Positions 45,240 through 57,714 of a stretch of 64,000 nt of DNA are shown here, in pieces. A program made the position numbers and the translations under genes. How positions within the stretch are numbered: position 1 is the stretch's first letter; every line of letters starts with the position of its first letter. The stretch is from Agapanthus africanus (taxonomy: Eukaryota; Streptophyta; Magnoliopsida; Asparagales; Amaryllidaceae), in contig CM057337.1 of assembly GCA_030015575.1 (NCBI GenBank), positions 336,422,583 to 336,486,582 of the forward strand, given 5' to 3'. The notes below the pieces were generated by a model. That model searched no databases and had not been told where the DNA came from. It saw only the letters and a program-made list of their open reading frames with translations.

Positions 45240-46056
45240 AATCTGGTAAGAAGTATTTTGCGTCTTCGTATTTTCGGACTTCGTTCATGGAGAATGGGTT
45301 CAGCTCCCCTGTTACGGTATACTCGAGACCATCCTTGAAATACTTCATACACTGGTGTTGTGTAGAAGGGATGATGTTGTACTTGTGTAACCAAGGCCTA
45401 CCGAGCAAAGCATTGTAGCATGTCTTGGCGTCAATGACATGAAACTTAATGTCCGTGACGAGCAGCCCAGAGCGCAGCGTCAGTATCACAGACTCGAGCG
45501 TCCGTGATGACTGGGAGTCGAACCCGGAGATAGTGATCTTATCCCGAGCGAGGTGTTAAACGCTCATGCATATCTCCTTCAATACTCTTACGTTAAGGAG
45601 ATTGACGGAGGATCCATTGTCGACCAGGATTTTACCTATCTTGATGTCATGATAGTATCCGGAGATATATAAGGGGCGGTTATGATCCCACGTCCCGAGG
45701 AGGAGATCTTCGTTACCAAAGATGATATCGGCCGTGTGTACTTCTTCCAGCTCGTCCTTTATCTTTTCTTCGGTGAGGAAAGCTTGGAATTGCTCGGGCT
45801 CTTGCAGTGTCTTGATCAAAGAATCCCTCGCTTCTTCTGATAACAAGAAGGCATCGAGAATTCTCAGCTGTGAAGGTAACTTCCTTAAGTGTGCTAGAAC
45901 GTTGTAATCTACCTTACTTCTCTTAGGTGGGTCCTTGGCTGCCGGCCCTTTAACGGCTCGGTCTTCTAGGGCGATGTCCTCAGGGATTTTTCCTTTTCCC
46001 TTATCTTTTCTATTCAACCCACTGTTCGCGGGCCCAAGATTCTTTTCGGGCAGCAT
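45070..46056 (-). pseudogene. Tat-like aspartic protease
   Basis: The minus strand has ILVDNGSSVNLL, with the active-site Asp at about 45619-45621 (D-N-G-S in place of the common D-T/S-G-A/S). An in-frame stop at 45556-45558 follows, then the second half with YNALLGRPWLHKYNIIPS near 45410. It processes the polyprotein in intact relatives. It is in the same frame as the upstream gag pieces. Broken by the stop. Confidence 0.82.
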
Positions 46057-46068
46057 GCGGTTGCGCAG

Positions 46069-47853
46069 CTAAATATTTTCATAAGTCTTCATCTCTTCCG
46101 TTTCGGATGTGGGTTTTTTGAAGAGAGGGCCAAGAGCTATTTCTTCATCAGAATCTCTCCCAAAGGTGAGAACTTGCGATCCCCCAGCGTCGACCATGTG
46201 ACATTTACCGGCAGTTCTCTTATGCTCCTCGGTCGTATTTCTTTGCTCCCGACGAGCTTTGCACTTCATCCTCTTGAAATGTTGCCGGTGAGCAACATAT
46301 CCCTGCCACCAGTTTTTAAAGGCTATACACTCTTCAGTAGGGTGCACGATCCTTCGATGATATAAACAGTAATTAGGATGTATATCCGCTTCATCACGAG
46401 TGTTTCCTTCAGAGGGTGGCGGCTTCATTCCCATCGATATGGCTTTGGCGAACCTTTTCTTCATCTTGAACCTGCTTTTATTTGTGGCGGATGTATTTTG
46501 ATCTGGCGGGAGTGTTTCGACCCTTTCATCCAGTCATCGGCATTTGTCCTTTTCAAATATGGCCATCTCGCGCTCTTGATCAGCTTTGCTTTTAAAAAGA
46601 GCTTCGTTCAGGAATGCATCAATCATTTAATCTGATGGTCCTAGAAGTTCCTGCTCAGGATCTGCCCCCAGTTTCTCTACGTAAGGAGCTTCTTCATCAT
46701 TTATTAACGAGTGAGAGATTACATGACAGCTTGCCACATAATCCTCAGGCTCATCCGAAGAGTCTTCTCCATCATCATCATCTGCGTCCTCAAGGATGCG
46801 GCTGAGAAATTCTTGGAGTGTGACTGGGGTCCGCGCCTTTTGGTTATATTCTTGTAACGCGTCAATCTGTTTTTGCATGTCCGTGCGCTTGTCACCAGGC
46901 TTCACGGGCTTCTTGGCTTTCTTCTTCTTCTTCGAAGACTTTGACGACCGGGTGTGAGCGCTTTGGCTATCACCACTAATTTTTGGAGTTGGACGCGGTT
47001 TCAGCATTCCCTCGATGATCTCGGGTTCCAGTGGATTTTTCCACGTGATCGCCGGGCATGTTTGGAGATCCTTCAGCATTATTTTCGTCTTGGCTGAAAG
47101 AACGACCTCCCATGGAGCTTCTTCTATGATGGAGCATGATGCCCCGGGTGTATCCGTCTTCTTGGGAGCGTGTGGCTGTGGCGGGTTCACTTTCTAATTC
47201 TCGGACAGGGCAAATTTGCCCTATTGATACGAGTCTTCAATCCAGCCCTTGAAGATGAAGCAATCTTCAATTGGATAGCTTACCGTTTGATGGTAGGGAC
47301 AATAATTGGGACTATTAGCCTCGTCGGGTTGCAATGGTCGTTTTGGATTTGGCAGATTGATGAGCCTGTTGCGCACCGCTAGTTCGAACAACCTCTTCGT
47401 TTTGTCCCGGGGAAACGAATAAGGGCGTTTCATTTTCTCATTATAGTATCACCGTCTTTCCTCTAGGCGATCCGTTAATTTTGGACCACTGGGCTGCTGT
47501 TGAGTATTCGCAACGAATGTCGCCTTCCCTTTACCCTTTTCGTTTCGCGGCTCCGTCTTTGGAGGAGACGGTCTATGACCCATCTGGTCCATTTGGGCCA
47601 GTTTGTCGATCAAGGCCTGGAACGTGGTCGGCTTGAAGAACATCAAGAATTAGGAAATAGTTGCCTGAGGGTCCAGAGTGCCCACGAACATGCCCACTGC
47701 CGGCGCTTCCTCGATGCGCTGCTCACATTTCGACCACAAATTCCGCCATCGTATTGTGTATTGAACCCATGTCTCGCCAGGTTTCACCCTGGCATTGATC
47801 AATGCCGTTATTGGGGTTTGTTCTCTAGCACTTGCGAAATGCTAGGTGAATAG
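46069..47853 (-). pseudogene. Tat-like gag remnant with two zinc-knuckle modules
   Basis: From 47853 down on the minus strand: a gag capsid motif (ETWVQYTIRWRNLWSKCEQ near 47760), FKPTTFQALIDKLAQMDQMG, knuckle module 1 (YCPYHQ...DC, 47260-47301), a lysine-rich region (about 46910), an acidic DDDDGEDSSDEPEDY stretch, and knuckle module 2 (YCLYHR...H...C, 46327-46368; C-x2-H-x4-H-x4-C). The frame from 47646 to 46069 is held throughout, with roughly seven stop codons and no frameshift. The N-terminus is beyond the Copia-D insertion. Confidence 0.82.
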
Positions 47854-49609
47854 TGTAAGTACACGGTAGCGCCCCGGCCGTCTAACAGTCGCCAAATGCG
47901 GAACAAAAACTTTTACAACTGGCGCTATCGTATACTATAACTCGGATCTGCCATTAAAGCTAAACTAACAAACTACAAAGTGGGTAGAAATGTTATACCG
48001 AATGATCCGAGTCCTTCGGTCTTCAACCATCATCCCACGCTTTGTTGCGGCTGCTTCGATCTCCTGAATCTCCAGTCTTCTCGTCCAGGTGGCACCACGT
48101 CGACGGATCTTTAAACGGGCTCCCGCTTCTGAACCGAGGCAACTCGATCATCAAGTTTGCTAAAAGAGATGACCAAGATAGATGTAGAGAATGAGTAGAA
48201 TACTTTGTCTCGCTTCGTCCAAAGCTATGGACGAACGGTTAATGAAGTTGCCTTTTGAAACTGTGGTGGAATGAAATAAGCTTTGAAATTTCTATACACC
48301 AAAAGAATATCTTTTTTTCCAAAATGAACCATACCCCAATGGCAAGAGGGGAGGGGCCAGCCAAATATAGAGGAGGGGGTGAGTGTAGGAAAGGGGGAGG
48401 TGACCACAAGGTGAAAGATCTAATCATCTCACTTAATGAAAAGAATGAGTCACACAAAACATTAAATGCAAACCAATGAACATTAACCTAGTCACTAAAG
48501 CATTTAATGCATCCATGAGTCACTAATCCTAGTCACCATATCAAGAAGCTTCCACTCATGACTCGCCTCATGACTCACCCTCAAGAAGAAAAGATAAATC
48601 CGCATTTAACCGAATGTTAAATACGGCCGATAGAAAACTGGAAACTGGCAACTTCCAAAAGCGATCCTGAAACGAATTTCAGGATAACCCCGTAACAGTA
48701 TAAACATACCCGTATTTGTATTACGACCGAATACAAATGCAACTGAGACAAAGATATTATATCTACACAATATAATACTCGGATCCGGCTTAAACCAAAG
48801 CCTACCGGTATTATCTGCCCGAAATATGACACGTGCGTAGACGCACGTGCATTTTCCAAACCCTGCCATAAAACCATACGGCCTCTACAACGTTTCGCCC
48901 GAACTTGGGAAACTGTCTGTGGGGGACTCTAATGACTCAACAACACACTGGCACTGGGTATAACCTTTAGCACGTCAGAGGTACAAGCTGTACGTAACGG
49001 TTGCCTATGTATTGATTGGAAGGGAAGTTGACGAGCGAACTCATCCAGAAACCCTACTGAGCCTGACAGTGACAATATCCATACAGTCCGGTCCGTTCGT
49101 CTAAGAGTATCGCATATCGATTCTGGGGGGTGGATAAAGTCAGACCCCTAATAACGCGATAATTTGTGTCGGTATGAAGCCCATCACCTCCTGAGAAACT
49201 ACTGATACAAATCAGTAATTCTCCACTACCTCGGCCGAGGATTTCTAGTGATGGGCACCCGTGCACTATGCGACATCAACCCCCAATACCGGGAGAGACG
49301 AATCCCCGACGATCCTCTCACTGCCTCCATGTGGCTCGGGACTGTACCCAAAAAATACCTGTTTGCACGTCTCCTTTGAGCGTGGTAGGGTAGAAATCAA
49401 AGCACAGTGGGAACTCACACGAGACAAATGACGATCTCAGGTCGACAAACTAACCTGTACACATGTCACCAGGGAACTGCTATCTGACGATATATATAAT
49501 ACCAACTAGCATGTTCCCTGCAAGTCCTGTCCGGTGTACTCAATGAGCACCGGTATACATCTTAGGTGAACCAACTGACACCAATGGCTTGTGAGACTGG
49601 CCACCGCCC
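47854..49609 (-). repeat. Copia-D 3' LTR, distal part
   Basis: Homologous to the Copia-A LTRs throughout. Interrupted after CGCCC by a plus-strand solo LTR; continues at 51710. Confidence 0.9.
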
Positions 49610-51709
49610 TGTTGGATATATGTATGCCCTAGAGGCCATTATATGATAGTGGATGTATTTGTACATGTATTTATATATTCAGTATACATTCTTGCTCGAC
49701 ATGATAGTATGCTATCTGGTTCTTCTTTATCTGACATGTTGATTTGATCATGCTTTTATTCATTCATACATGCTGATAAAGCCCTGAGGATATCGGCTTG
49801 ACTACTGTGATTATGATGGAGATCATACTAGTGGGACATCTGTAGTCTATAAGCATATCCTGGAAAGTCCCTAGTCGTAGGTATATCGAGACGGGGCATT
49901 GATATACCAGAGTAGACTAGCGTATATGATACTAGACCCATACGATGGGCGATGAATGTCCCCACATTCATCGATGTTTGACATCAAGATCATATACGGG
50001 TGCTCAGTGGTGACTGGGTACACTGGACGGACTCACCGAGAACTCCTATATGGAATTATATCTATCGTCGGATAGCAGTTCTCAGGTGACACTGGTACAG
50101 GTTAGTCTGTAGACCCGAGATCGTCATAGAGTCTTGTATGTTCTCCCACTGTACTTTGATTGCCACCCTACCACGGCTCTACTGAGTCGTGCAAACAGGT
50201 GGCCGTTGGGTACAGTCCCGAGACACACGAAGACGATGAGCGATAGGAGGGGTTTTCGTCTCTCCCGGTATTGGGAGTTGATGCTGTGCTGTGCCCGACT
50301 GGTTATATCAGTAAGTCTCTGGCCAGGACTGCTGAGATTTGCTTATAAGTGTTATCAGTAGTTTCTCGATCTGTTATAGACCATTCACCGGTACGACTTA
50401 TTGAGTTATTGGGGTCGACGTGACCATCCCTAGGCACGATATGCAGCATATCTGACGAAGAGACCGGACTGTACGGTAGTGTTGCCGGTTGGCTCGACGG
50501 GAGTTGTAGCAGGTTCGCTTGTTTTCTTCTGATCGCTCAATACCCGGGTGGCCGTTACGTTTCGTTGACCGCTTGCGGCTTGGGGGTGCTTGATATGATC
50601 ATCACCCACTGCCGGCGTATTGACGAGTCTTAGAGTCCCAGAAAGGAGTTACCTAGTCCAGGCGAAACGTTGTGGTGCGCGTATGTGATATGCGCATGGA
50701 CCCGATTAAAATGCGCGTATGGGATACCGTATATTGATCGGGCGGCTTGCTTTTGGTGGGGTCGTATGTGATATGGCCGGATTGATAAATCAAGTGTTGA
50801 TTTATTATTTAACCATTAGTTTTCTCACTTGAAATCTTTTCTTGTATATGATGGATGTATGCATGCGTGTATGTTTTTCTTTCTTTCTAGTTTCATGCAC
50901 ATATGGATGTGCATACATACATACATACATACATACATAAATCATCTATCATGGTTGATTACACATTGAAAATGATGGCAATATAAGACTCACACCATGG
51001 ATAAATATATGGATTATTATTTGATTTTTTGTTAAAACAAAAGAAATAAAGAAAAGGATAATTCATGCTTAGTTTCTACACTCTTCTTTAAACCTAACCA
51101 TCCTCACCTACTTCTAACCATGGGTTATCCTTCTCTTTGTGTTTTAACTCAAATTAAATAATATCTTAAAGATTTAACCATGGTTTGAGATGAGAAGGAA
51201 TAAATATATATACATATATTTTCTTTTTCTTTCATATGAGTTATCTTTTTACTCTTATTAAAAGAAAGCCATCATCTTCTTCCTCCTTCACCATTTGCTC
51301 TCTAGACTTTTGTAGTGAGCATAACACACATCAAGAAAGGTTTTTGAAGTGAGAAAAGCCACCACAACATCATTCTACACAGGTTTAGCCCACTTGTTTA
51401 GAGTGTTCTCTTCATTTCTTCTCTTGAAAAGTGAAGTTACAAGCTTGGACTAGGAGCTTCGGGTGGATCGTCGTGGACGCTAGAAGACTTCAAGAGAACC
51501 TTCCTCCAACACTCAAGAGGCTAAAGAGTCTAGCGAAGGGAGCTACAAAGGTTGTAGTCTCGAAACCCTAGTCTTTGTTGCCTTTATTGTTTAGAAACCC
51601 TAATTTTCTAGGATCGATCCTATGTATGCTTGCTTAGCACCATAAAAACTTGAACTTTGTGACATGTGATGCTTCCAAACTCTATATCGGGTGCTAGGTA
51701 AACCTAACA
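49610..51709 (+). repeat. Solo copia LTR (2100 bp) with target duplication CGCCC
   Basis: Starts TGTTGGATATATGTATGCCC and ends ...AAACCTAACA. CGCCC at 49605-49609 is repeated at 51710-51714. The Copia-D LTR is continuous once it is removed. It has a CATA tetranucleotide run at about 50912-50938 in the position where the solo LTR at 42046-44086 has TGTA repeats. Confidence 0.94.
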
Positions 51710-52047
51710 CGCCCCTCGTCGGGGTCTCGACTGTATACACTAGTCTACTCTGGAGTATCGATGCCCTGTCTCGAAACTCCTACGACTAGGGACACTTTAA
51801 GGATGTGCTTACAGACCCCAGCTCCCACGTATATGATCGCCATCATACTGCTGGCAGTCAAGCAAGAATCCTATGGGCTCTATCAACATTCAATAAAGAA
51901 CTAAAGCATGTAAACGATGATAAAGTCAAACCTGATAGCATACTATCATCTCGAGAAAGACTTTCATATTGGTATAGGTCCTCCCTCAATCATTGCAATC
52001 ACGTATCTGCGATCCAATAATTGACTTAGAGAGCACTATATCCAACA
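51710..52047 (-). repeat. Copia-D 3' LTR, proximal part
   Basis: Resumes with CGCCCCTCGTCGGGGTC as in Copia-A (about 17143) and ends TCCAACA next to the polypurine tract. Confidence 0.9.
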
Positions 52048-52058
52048 ATCTCCCACTT
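52048..52058 (-). other. Polypurine tract of Copia-D
   Basis: The minus strand reads AAGTGGGAGAT immediately before the LTR start TGTTGGATATAG. Confidence 0.88.
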
Positions 52059-54530
52059 GTACTTAAGGCTATTATTGCGATGTCGCATACTCTTTGCCTC
52101 AGTGAGTGGATCCGCCCTGATGTTTCTTTCTATATCTCTCTTAATCTCAAGTTCGCGGAGAAAACCATCTCCCGAATTGAGTAATACCTGTCTTAGAATA
52201 TGTCTGGATATCTGATGGGACCTAGTTCATAAATGAACTATAAATCCAAACTTCTTAGACTGTATTGATAACTGAACCTAATCAGTATCGCGCACCATGC
52301 CTCCCACAGTATCCTCTTGGACCACCTGTCCATAATAATGTCCCTCGTCAGAGGGAAAACTATAACTCTGACAATCACTCTGTCATCCAGGTCACCTTAG
52401 AAGCTTGGAATGATAACCGTCTCCCGAAGGAGGCTGCCGTCATCAAATCCGCAGAACATGCACTTATGTTCTAAAACCGCTTCCTTATGTTTCTCCAGGA
52501 TTGGATTAATACAAACTTATTGGATCTAGTGCAAAAACAACATCTGGTGTGGTACTTGATATCTCATGATTGACTCAATTGCCTAAGCAAGTGATCTGCC
52601 AATCATGTACATCCCTCTCCCCTTTAGTCTATAAGACACCTTTAGAGAGGGTGACTCCATCACCTGCAGGTACACCACCATGCCAGGAGTCATCTATTCT
52701 AAATACCTTTAGAATACTGTCTAAGTACCCACATTGGGAAGCTACCCAAATCTAGATCTAAAACCATAGATCTAGTAACCAGAATGTCTGATATTATATC
52801 CATGTCCTTTGTGGAGAAACAACTGTGTGACGACCATAGTACAACCGATCGTAGTATAGGAATTTTACTTCCTACACTGTGTATGTCATCCAAATACCAT
52901 GACATCACACCCTACTACCTTCTTAACAGATCCATCCCCTATTCTGATCAAGTCAAACCCATGACTGTCATATCAAAAATAGATGATCTATCTCCGCTAT
53001 ATCTGCTCAAGTCTATAAGTAGACATAAGCTACTTGCCCACTATGCTTCCGCTGCTCCTACTGACTACGACAACCCTCTGGCAGAATAATATGTGCGTAC
53101 ACTTCTAAAACTAGTTTAGAACGACGCTATACATATCCTCCTGTCGGGTCTCATAGTCTGGAACAACAGTAGTGTCAAGTCTGGGTAAACAAGAACCTCC
53201 CTGTCACCGTCCTTGAGGGTACCGGAGTACCTCTTAGGTGTCTGAGGTTACCCACCATGTCTGTGGAGTGGCTAATGGAATGTCAAACCTGATTGAATAT
53301 ATAGGTCCTATTAAATTTTCCGTAACCATTTGCAGTTCTGGAATCACTTCCAGTTCTACCATACTCCCACTACTGTTTTCTGAAAAAATACATTTTACTA
53401 AAACTGTGGTGAGTCAAGAACAATATCACGATTGATCTTCCAGATGGTAGAAAGTCAACCCTCGTCAAAGCCAGGGTCAACCCACAAACTGCCATTACAG
53501 AAACGTGCCTTGAGTTATCCAGTGTCTGGTTTTAAGCATAAGCTGGACAACTCATCATACCTTAACATCGTTAAGATATGAACCATTCGATATTCAATAT
53601 AGAAACATTTGGCACTAATTTAACTGGAACCAGATTCAAACCATACAACTGTCTCCAGTACATATCAACTTAATGGAGAGAGGCTAATCAACATTACTCA
53701 ACTTAGGAATACATCCAATTATGAATAACCCGAAAGAGAAACAAGTTTCTCAAAACCATTACTATCATCTGAATACCAATCATAAGAATCTACATCTTCG
53801 ATCTCTTTGAAGAATCCCGATACTTGCGACACCTGGTTCTCTACTTTATTCTTATACCCACAACTTCTCAAAACTTAGACCTTGTATTTCTACAAAACAC
53901 TTGTCTAAAAACTAGAGAAGTCATAAGTAAACAGAACATAGTACGAGGACCTACCCCTTTGTCCTGATGGACACTGGACAACATACAATATTCTGTATAA
54001 GTCCGCTGAGTTGAATAACTCAAAACCTGTGCATCGTAGGTTGAAAACTGTACTTATGGTTAAGAACTACTCCGTTGTTCAATGCTCCTTACCCAATCGT
54101 ATCTGATATAGGTAAATGTCACGGACATAATCTCAAAAAGTTATATCTCACTTTATAAAATTAAATGTACAGATATATCATTTTGAAATTGGTGCACAAC
54201 AACGGATATTCAAAAACCAAATACATGCCGTGTGGCAAAAACTCAGGCGACTTCCTCAAATATCACCAATTACAACGAATTCCGATATAATAAGGATGAT
54301 CACCTTACTCCCAATAACCTACTCCCACTCATCATCTGTAAAACCATACAGATATGAGAATAAAACCTGGTAAATACATACCTCGGAGTAAGTATCTAAT
54401 CGGGAAATCAGTTTTCCTTTAACAATGCACTGAAACATGAAAATGTTTCGTAGGGATATTCTGGTATTCCTAGTAATGCCTCTTCCATTATCCAATTTAT
54501 GACTTTAACCGTATATTTCATTTGCTATCT
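52059..54530 (-). pseudogene. Copia-D pol relic
   Basis: Aligns block by block with 17470-20035 of Copia-A, with a deletion near the 3' end. The ADPLTEA tail is readable on the minus strand near 52110. No frame above about 100 codons. It shares many block boundaries with Copia-A, so part of the decay may predate both insertions. Confidence 0.7.
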
Positions 54531-55243
54531 CTCCAAATCCCTTTATTTGTCTTTAGTCGTTACCTTCTGTACACCATCGTTAGGCTAAATGGTTTTCTTC
54601 CATCCCTACCATTCGGCACCAGCCTATGGTTTGGAAGAAAACTATCCAGTAAGCATAATAGGTGTACTCTCCTAATCCTAGGAGTACTCGCAACTTGAGA
54701 GAAGAGGATGATAAAAGACAACTGAATAATACCTTATTCTATTTCTCCCCAACTGGGGAAAAAAGCAAAGGTGAAATAGGAGTGGCGATGAAGTACGCGG
54801 TTTGGTCGTAAATGATAACAGTCGCAATTTATTTTGCCATCTTTCCAATCCCTTTATTTTGTCTTTAGTTATTACCTTCTGTACACCCTACTTAGGCTAA
54901 TTAGTTTTCTTCATTCCTTACCTTTCGGCACCAGCCTATAGTTTAGAATAAGACTATCCAATAAGCGTAATAGGTGTACTCTCCTAAACTAAGGAGCCCT
55001 CGCAACCTGAGAGAAGGTGATAATAAAAGACAACTGAATAAACTAATTCTATTTCTCCTAAATCTGGATCCATCCTCGAAGAAATCCCTTCGAGTTCGTA
55101 TATAACCGTACGATGGATCTATCCAATGGAAGTGGATATCCGTAGTAATACGGGGTGTTCTGAGAAATACAAAGGGTAAAAGAAGGAGCGGCAATGACTT
55201 ATGCAACTTAGACAATCCAAAAGCCAGTATTTTAAGAAGGTTC
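54531..55243 (-). repeat. Tandem duplicated block in Copia-D
   Basis: Two copies, about 54531-54850 (internally shortened) and 54851-55225, homologous to the pair at 20036-20820. The last bases GGTTC (55239-55243) should be the left target duplication of Copia-C. Confidence 0.8.
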
Positions 55244-57468
55244 TGTTAGTTTTATGTATGCCCTAGAGGCCATTACTGTACATTGGATGTATATTGTAGT
55301 GGATGCTAGGACATATATAGGGAGGACTTTCTTGCTCGACATAATAGTATGCTATCTGGTTACTCTTTACCATAACGTGTATACTGATTGTCTCTCTGTT
55401 ACATGTTGGTAAAGCCCTTAGGATGTGTACTTGACTACCTGTACTATGATGCGAATCATACTAGTGGGGACATGGTAGTCCATAAGTACATCCTTCAAAG
55501 TCCCTAGTCGTGGGTATATCGAGACGGGGCATCGATATACCAGAGTAGACTAGCGTATACCTTCTCGACCCATACAGATGGGCGATGGATGATCCCATAT
55601 CCATTGGTGTTTGACATCAGAGATAATATACTGGTGCTCAGTAGAGACTGGGTACACTGGACGGACTCGCCGAGAACTTCCAGATGGTATTATACCTTAC
55701 GTCAGATGGCAGTTCTCTGGTGACACTAGTACAGAGTAGTCTGTTGACCCGAGATCGTCATAGAGTCTTGTGTGGTTCCCACTGTGCTTTGATTTCCATA
55801 TTACCACGTCCAAGAGGGCGTGCAAAACGGTGGTTTTTGGGTACAGTCCCGAGTCACATGGAGGCAATGAGCGATAGGAGGGGATTCGTCTCTCCCGGTA
55901 TAGGGAGTTGATGTTGCGCTGTGTTCGATTGGCTATAACCGAAAATCCCTGGCCAGGGTTGCTGAGATTTACTGGTAAGTGTTACCAGTAGTTTCTCGAA
56001 CTGTTATAGACCTCATATCGACACGACTTATCGAGCTATTGGGGTCTGACGTTTACCACCCCTAGGCGAGATATGCGACATATCAGATGACGAGACCGGA
56101 CTGTACGGTAAGTGTTACTGGTTGGATTCACAGGAGTGTGAGCGGGCTTGCTCGTCGATCTTCTGATCGCTCAATACCCGGGTGGCCGTTACGTTTAGCA
56201 GACCGCTTGCGGCTTGTGGGTGTTTGATATGATCATTATCTGCTGCCGGCGTATTGACGAGTCTTTAGAGTCCTACACAGAGGTTTCCTGGCTCAAGCGA
56301 AACGAAATAGGAGCGCATATGAGATATGTGGGGGACCGAGAATAATGCGTGTATGTGATACCGTATTTCATTCTCGCGATGAATGTGTCGAATGGTTGTA
56401 TGCGATATAACCTAGTTATCGAATTAAGGATTGATTCGATAAAACGATACATTGTATACTAGTCGGTTGTGTGCGACATGACCGGATCATTGAATCAAGT
56501 GTTGATTTAATGATTTAATGCATAATTATATATTTGATATATCACTTTGCATTAACTAGTATTGGTTCACATTAAATGGATTTTCTCACTTGAAGTTCAC
56601 AAGTTGTATATGTGATATACTTTTGTGCACTTGATTGTATCATGGTTGATGATACATGCTTACTTGAGTATGTGTAAAGATTAAACCATGGTTGTGTAAT
56701 GGTTAGGGTTTTCCTTTTATTTTCTTATTCATTTATTTATTGATTTATTCTTTATGGAAAATGAAAAGCATAAAGAGAAAAAATGGTTGCTAACTTTGTT
56801 TGTATTATGAAGCTTCATGAAGCTTTGACTTAGTGACCATTTTGTCTCATGCTTAACCCTAACCATTCCACTTAACCCTAGTCTATTCTCTACACCTAAC
56901 TAAGGTTAGCATATGATAAGTATTGATTTTATTATTCATTTTACATAATACTTATCATAATATTCATCTTCATCTTCTTCTTCTTCTTCACATGAAGAAG
57001 CTTGCTACCAACAATGGCAAAGTGAGAAAAAGAGTGAGAAATCCAATTCTAAAGTGAACCCACTTCCTATTTCTTCATCCTCTACCTCTTACCAAGTAGT
57101 ATAGGGTGTTTTCTTCACAAGTTTTCTTGACTTGGTGAAGTTGGAGCTTGATCTAGCTATGCCTCGACGTAGATCATCTTCGGCATCGTCGTCGATGACC
57201 TAGCCCGCTTTTTCTCCGATGAAGCTGACGCTAGAGCCCAAGATCCGATTTGTACAGCGAGGAGACTTCATCGCGGAGCCACGGAGGTGGAGAACCGGAT
57301 CTACAAAGGTTGTATTTCCGTTCTCTTAGTAAAGTAGTTTTCTAGTTGCATGTTTCGCCTAAATATCTAGTTAACGATCCATATTAGGGTTTCTCGGCAC
57401 TTGTAAATTTTGAAATTGGCATGGTTGATGCCTTGTGAGACCTCATTAGTCTGCCTAGGAACCCTACA
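55244..57468 (+). repeat. Copia-C 5' LTR (2225 bp)
   Basis: Starts TGTTAGTTTTATG and ends ACCCTACA. The 3' copy starts at 63425. It shares conserved copia LTR blocks with all other copia LTRs in the window. Confidence 0.92.
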
Positions 57469-57469
57469 G

Positions 57470-57482
57470 TGGTATCAGAGCC
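57470..57482 (+). other. Primer binding site of Copia-C
   Basis: TGGTATCAGAGCC, complementary to initiator-Met tRNA, one base after the LTR. Confidence 0.95.
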
Positions 57483-57667
57483 TAGCTGGAGCCTTAGGCG
57501 ATGCGTAGACGGAGTTTGAAACCCGATCGAACCGAAACCCCGATTCCAAAATGCTCTCTGGACTTTTTTCAAAAACTGGGTTTTTTCCAGATTACAAATG
57601 CTTAAAAAATTCAGTAGGAAAAACTAAGAATTACGGTGCAAAAATTATCACATGATTCCATAAATGT

Positions 57668-57714
57668 GCGGCGGAACCGCGGCATTAGCATGCTAATGCG
57701 GCGGTTCCGCGGCC
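57668..57714 (+). other. GC-rich inverted repeat near Copia-C primer site
   Basis: GCGGCGGAACCGCGGC and GCGGCGGTTCCGCGGC flank the perfect palindrome ATTAGCATGCTAAT. The outer arms pair with two mismatches. Position about 190 bp after the primer site matches Copia-A 22951-23000. Confidence 0.8.

Larger units (their letters stand above)
29396..47853 (-). mobile_element. Tat-like Ty3/gypsy element with antisense ORF, integrase deleted
   Basis: Reading the minus strand from 47853 down: gag remnant, aspartic protease, RT, RNase H, a second RNase H, an antisense ORF on the plus strand (38783-39890), a long non-coding tract and a 3' LTR ending at 29396. This order, with the extra RNase H and antisense ORF, is that of Tat-lineage elements. 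Integrase should lie between the second RNase H and the antisense ORF but is missing, joined at about 39893. Gag is cut at 47853 by Copia-D, so the 5' LTR is outside the window. Two copia solo LTRs sit inside. Confidence 0.85.
47854..55243 (-). mobile_element. Copia-D: Angela-like element in Tat-like gag, split by Copia-C
   Basis: Minus-strand 3' LTR (47854-49609 plus 51710-52047), polypurine tract (52048-52058), pol relic and duplicated block to 55243. The rest should lie beyond Copia-C outside the window. The LTR low end TGTAAGTACACGGTAGCGCC aligns with Copia-A TGAAGGGTTACGGCAGCGCC. Confidence 0.87.
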
